A stretch of DNA of 17,791 bases from Firmicutes bacterium HGW-Firmicutes-10 (lineage in GTDB: Bacteria > Bacillota_I > Bacilli_A > Erysipelotrichales > Erysipelotrichaceae). The first letter of the stretch is position 1. Every line of letters begins with the position of its first letter. Below are positions 14,045 through 17,791 of this stretch, piece after piece. Under the pieces are notes generated by a model. That model was given only the letters and a program-made list of their open reading frames with translations, searched no databases and was not told the origin of the DNA. Both the position numbers and the translations under genes were made by a program. The stretch lies in the NCBI GenBank assembly GCA_002841605.1, contig PHAF01000019.1, positions 1 through 17,791 on the forward strand, in the 5' to 3' direction.

Positions 14045-14656
14045 ATGATTAGCACAGACATTCACTATCACGATTGGTTTGGCATAGTATTCTTTATTTT
14101 CATTTACAGTATGGTACTGCTTTTGTTTCCGTTTTACCGGAAAATGAATAGCAAGCCCAAAGGAACTTATTTGGCATTTGTCATTGCATTCGCCATCGAG
14201 ATGCACGGCATACCTTTCAGTTTCTATGTCATATCTTATTTATTTAATAAGCAAATGCCCCTGGGATTCTTTTGGGGTCACACACTATTCCCCATCATTG
14301 GACACTGGGGAATGTATATCAATATCGCACTGTCAGTCATTGCTTTACTGATCATTACAAACGGTTGGAAAAACATTTACACCCACTACTGGTCAAAATC
14401 ACATGGAGAAGGACGCATCGTCCGAGTCGGCGTGTATCGATATATACGCCATCCGCAATACGCCGGACTATTGTTATTGAGTCTGGGAATGTTGATTGAG
14501 TGGGTAACGATCCCACTTCTGATGATGTTTCCGGTGATGGTTGTCATGTATAACAATCTGGCAAAACGTGAAGAAGCCGACATGATTTCGGAATTTGGCG
14601 AAGACTATCGGCAGTATATGAAAGGAACAAAACGGTTTATCCCGTTTATATGGTAA
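14045..14656 (+). CDS. ICMT/PEMT-like integral membrane methyltransferase
   Basis: A 203-residue membrane protein. Hydrophobic segments lie at about 12-31, 41-67, 80-105 and 140-170. The C-terminal half carries the family signature: V-G-V-Y-R-Y-I-R135-H136-P137-x-Y-A-G, then R-E-E (175-177) and F-G-E-D-Y-x-x-Y-M. In isoprenylcysteine carboxyl methyltransferases and phospholipid methyltransferases these residues bind S-adenosylmethionine. The bacterial substrate is unknown, and prenylcysteine is unlikely. The frame extends back to 13982, but GGAGGG (14032-14037) lies before the ATG at 14045, which also follows the promoter, so 14045 is the start. The next gene begins 4 nt after the stop. Position beside the phased repeats suggests control by the divergent two-component system. 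Confidence 0.88.
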   Translation: MISTDIHYHDWFGIVFFIFIYSMVLLLFPFYRKMNSKPKGTYLAFVIAFAIEMHGIPFSFYVISYLFNKQMPLGFFWGHTLFPIIGHWGMYINIALSVIALLIITNGWKNIYTHYWSKSHGEGRIVRVGVYRYIRHPQYAGLLLLSLGMLIEWVTIPLLMMFPVMVVMYNNLAKREEADMISEFGEDYRQYMKGTKRFIPFIW

Positions 14657-14660
14657 GAAA

Positions 14661-16385
14661 ATGAATAGAAAAATATATACGCTTCTTATAACATTGATTC
14701 TGTTTGGACAAATGTTTATACCTGCAAATGCACAAAGCTCTGCTCACACATTGACTGATCAATTGGCAAGCTACTTAAAACATTATCAAGGCGTCGTTTA
14801 TGCTGTTATAGACAATGACCAGAAAATCGTCGGAGGAATGGGCTATGCTGACAAGAAAAATCACATTTTAGCCCATCCGGCGAATACTGCTTTTCACATC
14901 GGCTCAATATCCAAAACTTTTGTAGCCATTGCTGTTTTGCAGCAAGTAGAAGCAGGCAACTTAAATCTATATACAGACATTCAGGAATACTTGCATGATG
15001 ACGGTCTTCAATTTCAGTATCCGATCAATCTGCATCAACTCTTGACCCATACCGCCGGATTTGAGGATTTGATCAGCGGCATCGCCGTCAATGACGCTCA
15101 CAGTGTTTTGACTATAAAAGAAAGCCTGATCCGTTATCAGCCTGCTCAATTCATCGAACCTTCAAAAGTTATCTCATATTCAAATTATGGTATCGCTTTG
15201 GCAGCATATATCGTAGAAAAGGCATCCGGGGTTCCCTTTGATCTTTATGCAAAAGAAAACATCTTCATCCCTCTGGAAATGAACCATACGACTTTTGATC
15301 AGTTTCAGGATTCAATCTTCGTTTCAAAGGCTTACAACTCTGATCTATTGTCAGCTAAAGAACCCATCCTGAATTTATATCCGGAAGGTTCTGTGATTAC
15401 CACAGCCAACGACATGATTAAGTATATGGAATGGTGCCTGTCCGATGAGTCGCTTTTACTTTCATCCGCATCCAAAGAACTGTTGTTTACTTCACAGTAT
15501 TCAGGCAGTGAAGACTTTGAAGGAATAAGTTACACATTCAATATTCACAACTACAACAATGAGTTGGTCATCGAAAAAAAAGGAGAAACAGCGTATTTTC
15601 ATTCACAGTTGGTACTTTATCCAAAACAGAAAGCTGCACTCTTTCTTTCATTCAACTCCCCACTTCCCTGGCCGTGGATTCATTCCATCCAAAATATCTT
15701 TACAGCAAAAATTCTTGGTCAAAAGCAAGAAATTGAAAAACCCAAAATCGCATCCATTGACCCTTCAGGTATATATCATGCGACCCGCTCAAACTTCTCC
15801 ACGGTAGAGCGATTTCTAAGTTTACTGATCCCTGATCGCACAGTATCCATCACTAAAACCGGTAATAATGATTTTAAGCTCAACGGGCGACCCATGGTGT
15901 TGATTGGTGAAAACCTGTACGATTCTGTTATCGGAGTAGTAAAGGTTGTTAAAACCAATGATAAGACGATCTTGTTAACCGATTCAGCGTTAAGCTTCAT
16001 TAAAGTTCCAAAGATTTTTAATCCATTATGGCAATGGCTGGCCATTATCAGTTTTATCTGTTTGATCGTATACTACTTTTTAAACCAAATATATATGTGG
16101 CTTAAGGGTCATCTTCATCCGGTTACACTCATCAGCAGCATTTCGTCTTTGGTATTGCTTTGCGGATTTGTCGTAACATTGTTTGGCGGTCTAAACGAGT
16201 ATAATTTACTTGATATTCATCAAACATTAGCCTGGATTTCGATTTCGTGTATAGGCTTTGCTCTGCTTCTCATTGTTTCGCGAGTAAAACGAAAACACAT
16301 GATCAGTTCAGTACTTTCAATCCTGATCGTAAGCTCATTTACTGTTGTATTAGTGATCAACAATGTGATTCCAGCCATTAAGTAA
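14661..16385 (+). CDS. Membrane-anchored class-C beta-lactamase-family serine hydrolase
   Basis: A 574-residue secreted and anchored enzyme. The signal peptide is residues 1-25 (cleavage near A-N-A-Q). The catalytic domain (about 30-345) has the nucleophile motif S82-I-S-K85, the Y173-S-N175 motif, and K306-K-G308 in the place of the third K/H-x-G motif. Family-typical L-L-T-H-T-A-G lies at 127-133. A beta-rich linker (about 360-450) is followed by four membrane segments near 457-475, 487-509, 521-540 and 546-570. Members include D-Ala peptidases, esterases and antibiotic-tolerance factors such as FmtA, so true beta-lactamase activity should not be assumed. The binding site is weak (GGTAAG), suggesting coupling to the methyltransferase gene 4 nt upstream. 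A terminator follows at 16455. Confidence 0.9.
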   Translation: MNRKIYTLLITLILFGQMFIPANAQSSAHTLTDQLASYLKHYQGVVYAVIDNDQKIVGGMGYADKKNHILAHPANTAFHIGSISKTFVAIAVLQQVEAGNLNLYTDIQEYLHDDGLQFQYPINLHQLLTHTAGFEDLISGIAVNDAHSVLTIKESLIRYQPAQFIEPSKVISYSNYGIALAAYIVEKASGVPFDLYAKENIFIPLEMNHTTFDQFQDSIFVSKAYNSDLLSAKEPILNLYPEGSVITTANDMIKYMEWCLSDESLLLSSASKELLFTSQYSGSEDFEGISYTFNIHNYNNELVIEKKGETAYFHSQLVLYPKQKAALFLSFNSPLPWPWIHSIQNIFTAKILGQKQEIEKPKIASIDPSGIYHATRSNFSTVERFLSLLIPDRTVSITKTGNNDFKLNGRPMVLIGENLYDSVIGVVKVVKTNDKTILLTDSALSFIKVPKIFNPLWQWLAIISFICLIVYYFLNQIYMWLKGHLHPVTLISSISSLVLLCGFVVTLFGGLNEYNLLDIHQTLAWISISCIGFALLLIVSRVKRKHMISSVLSILIVSSFTVVLVINNVIPAIK

Positions 16386-16454
16386 TTGCTAAGGAAACGC
16401 GTCGAAAAGGCAAAGGATGGCAATAACATACAGACATTAAAGTTAAGTACGAAA

Positions 16455-16484
16455 ACGGAATGACCGAAGTCATCCCGTTTTTTT
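16455..16484. terminator. Bidirectional terminator between the hydrolase and phosphatase genes
   Basis: Stem ACGGAATGAC (16455-16464) with GTCATCCCGT (16469-16478), loop CGAA, then a T tract on the plus strand. The single A-C mismatch on the plus strand becomes a G-U pair on the minus strand, where the loop is C-UUCG-G, so it also serves the convergent phosphatase gene. The preceding 70 bp (16386-16454) show nothing recognisable. Confidence 0.8.
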
Positions 16485-16518
16485 ATCGTCATCTAAGAGC
16501 TCATAATACAAACATCTT

Positions 16519-17127
16519 TTACTTCAAGAAAGATAAATCGCTCAAACGCTTGATGATTCGTTTACCGTCATCATTTTTGATCATGATCGATACACCGCCC
16601 GCCAAACCAAAAAGTTCAAATTCATTAAGAGAACTTACATCAACCCCAAGAAACATCGCATTAAACACACTCAGTAAATCCCCGTGTGAAACAATCACAA
16701 TATTCTCATCTTCACTGGCCATGATTTCTTCAAAAAGCGGATATAACCGATTCCATTCATCTCTGCGACTTTCAGCATCAGAAAACATGCGGTCATCGAT
16801 GGTCTTTTCTTGAACTTCAATGTTTTCTCTTAACCATAAAACAGACTGACCCACGCATTTACCCAGATTACGCTCTCGCAACTCAGTTTTCAATATTGGT
16901 TCAACTTCCAGATATTTACCGACGATTTCTGCCGTATGCTTTGCTCTTAACAAATCCGAAGAATACATGACCAGTTTCTTACCGGCTAACAACTGTACGA
17001 GATTCTTTCCGATATTCTCTGCCTGTTGGATACCCAGTGGGGACAAATCCCAATCTGTCCAAGAACCGACCATGCCATTGGTATGGTGGATGGACTGTGT
17101 GTGCTGAATCGTAACGATGTATTTCAT
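16519..17127 (-). CDS. Histidine phosphatase superfamily protein with altered RHG motif
   Basis: A 202-residue protein of the phosphoglycerate-mutase-like fold. The usual R-H-G-E-[ST] is replaced by Q8-H9-T10-Q11, so the catalytic histidine (H9) stays while the flanking phosphate-binding Arg and the Gly are changed. The rest is intact: the L-S-P-L-G-I-Q-Q-A segment (28-36), R61 (S-S-D-L-L-R-A-K-H-T-A), E85 (E-L-R-E-R-N-L-G) and the second catalytic histidine H148 in V-S-H-G-D. The size fits single-domain phosphatases (about 200). Activity is likely but may differ from relatives with RHG. GGGGAG lies 7 nt before the ATG, and the gene has its own promoter and a shared terminator. The physiological substrate cannot be told. 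Confidence 0.88.
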   Translation of the reverse strand: MKYIVTIQHTQSIHHTNGMVGSWTDWDLSPLGIQQAENIGKNLVQLLAGKKLVMYSSDLLRAKHTAEIVGKYLEVEPILKTELRERNLGKCVGQSVLWLRENIEVQEKTIDDRMFSDAESRRDEWNRLYPLFEEIMASEDENIVIVSHGDLLSVFNAMFLGVDVSSLNEFELFGLAGGVSIMIKNDDGKRIIKRLSDLSFLK

Positions 17128-17172
17128 TGTTTATCTCCCCTTTTAAATCAAACATTTTATACGTGTTTTACA

Positions 17173-17201
17173 ATTATAACGTGATAATTACCTTGAGTAA
17201 A
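17173..17201 (-). promoter_or_regulatory. Promoter of the histidine phosphatase gene
   Basis: Minus strand TTTACT (17196-17201), 17-bp spacer, perfect TATAAT (17173-17178). The leader would be about 40 nt. Confidence 0.6.
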
Positions 17202-17225
17202 TGAAAAATCTGATTTCTCGGATCT

Positions 17226-17791
17226 CTATATTTCGATCGTTTCCCCTGTGCTCAGATATTCTATTTGATCTTTCATGATCACCTTCAAATAACTGTACGC
17301 CGGCAATCCGGTACAGTGACACGTATAAAACTTACTGTACGTATTCATCAGCTCTTTTGCCAGGGTATCCAGCAACGCAGGGCTTTCAAAAGTATTGGTC
17401 GACTTATTATGAAGATGAAATCCGCCGATAACGGCATCACACAAGATACCATATTTGTCTTTCAGATAAGTCAATACATTGAGAATGCCGCGATGCGCAC
17501 AGCCGGCAAACAAGACATACTTGCCATCTTCTTCGATGACCAGATGTTGCTCGTGCCCAAAATCATCCAACACATAAGATCCGCCTTTTTCTTTAAACAA
17601 GGATCGGTTACCGGCGGGCAACGGAAAATAACCGGAAACTTCACTGAAAATCAACCCTTGATCAAACTTCAGTTCTTTGTCCACAAAAACAAGACGATCT
17701 AAAAAGGATCGGGAAATGTGAATGCCGATGCTTTCATATTCACCGTTGGCACGCAAAGCCACATGATCATTGTTCGCCAACGCAGACATGT
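17226..17791 (-). CDS. MBL-fold metallo-hydrolase, N-terminus cut by the window edge
   Basis: The frame stays open to the right edge (two bases of a codon remain beyond the ATG at 17789), so that ATG is internal and the true start lies outside. The visible 187 residues are the C-terminal part of a metallo-beta-lactamase-fold protein. Motifs are F-A-G-C-A-H-R-G-I-L-N-V (about 17486-17520) and I-G-G-F-H-L-H (about 17408-17430), then C-H-C-T-G-L-P-A-Y. This set is typical of the family annotated as 7,8-dihydropterin-6-yl-methyl-4-(beta-D-ribofuranosyl)aminobenzene 5'-phosphate synthase-like hydrolases. The usual G-H-C-T-G is C-H-C-T-G here. The HxHxDH metal site is expected in the missing part. 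The substrate of bacterial members is generally unknown. No terminator is evident after its stop, so read-through into the phosphatase gene is possible. Confidence 0.85.
   Translation of the reverse strand, partial: MSALANNDHVALRANGEYESIGIHISRSFLDRLVFVDKELKFDQGLIFSEVSGYFPLPAGNRSLFKEKGGSYVLDDFGHEQHLVIEEDGKYVLFAGCAHRGILNVLTYLKDKYGILCDAVIGGFHLHNKSTNTFESPALLDTLAKELMNTYSKFYTCHCTGLPAYSYLKVIMKDQIEYLSTGETIEI

Noticed and set aside
4135..14656. A bacterial CAAX-processing pathway, from a Ste24-like protease and an ICMT-like methyltransferase in the same window
   Set aside because: The genes are about 9 kb apart in different operons under different promoters, no prenyltransferase is present, and bacterial members of both families generally act on other substrates.
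14661..16385. A true beta-lactamase resistance gene
   Set aside because: The SxxK/YxN domain is shared by esterases and D-Ala peptidases, the third motif is atypical (KKG), and four C-terminal membrane segments are not found in resistance AmpC enzymes.
17789..17791. MBL-fold gene starting at the ATG at 17787-17789
   Set aside because: The protein would lack the HxHxDH metal site, the ATG sits at the window edge and the frame stays open beyond it, so this is an internal methionine of a truncated gene.

Overview
The window looks like chromosome from a low-to-moderate G+C Gram-positive-type bacterium (Bacillota or a close relative). The reasons are near-consensus sigma-A promoters, strong GGAGG ribosome binding sites, compact U-tailed terminators, TGA used as a stop, and families such as PepF, NatAB-like ABC exporters and OmpR-type two-component pairs. 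I cannot fix the genus. There are no rRNA or tRNA genes, transposases, phage genes or CRISPR arrays.

Layout. (1) 1-2836, minus strand: three small HEAT-repeat-like proteins, two of them membrane-anchored, followed by a DUF5050-like lipoprotein cut by the left edge. (2) 3059-5352, plus strand: a multi-spanning membrane protein with a metallopeptidase-like HEGRH...ELDAD pattern, overlapping by 4 nt an M48 Ste24-type membrane protease; the pair has a near-perfect promoter and its own terminator. (3) 5442-7584, plus strand: a NatA/NatB-like ABC exporter. (4) 7585-8129: an intergenic region with, on the minus strand, two tandem promoter / C-rich-loop hairpin / terminator cassettes. I read these as a pair of related small RNAs, the most interesting signal in the window. 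(5) 8130-9938, plus strand: oligoendopeptidase F, ending at a terminator shared with the convergent operon. (6) 9964-11701, minus strand: small membrane protein, cysteine-motif flavoprotein and TetR regulator, driven by a promoter whose spacer is filled by a 16-bp palindrome, with a second copy just downstream of the expected start of transcription. (7) 11815-13880, minus strand: histidine kinase and response regulator, 4-nt overlap. (8) 14045-16385, plus strand, divergent from (7): an ICMT-like membrane methyltransferase and a membrane-anchored class-C beta-lactamase-like serine hydrolase. Three TAAG repeats at exact 11-bp period lie between the divergent promoters and are the likely response-regulator site. 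(9) 16519-17791, minus strand: a histidine phosphatase with an altered RHG motif, and an MBL-fold hydrolase cut by the right edge.

Functionally the window is an envelope, proteolysis and stress neighbourhood: membrane proteases, an ABC exporter, a TetR-controlled redox operon, and a two-component system that probably controls an envelope-modifying operon. Several start codons were moved downstream of the longest frame because the upstream ATG lies inside a ribosome binding site or a -10 box. Functions come from motifs read by eye; no database search was possible.
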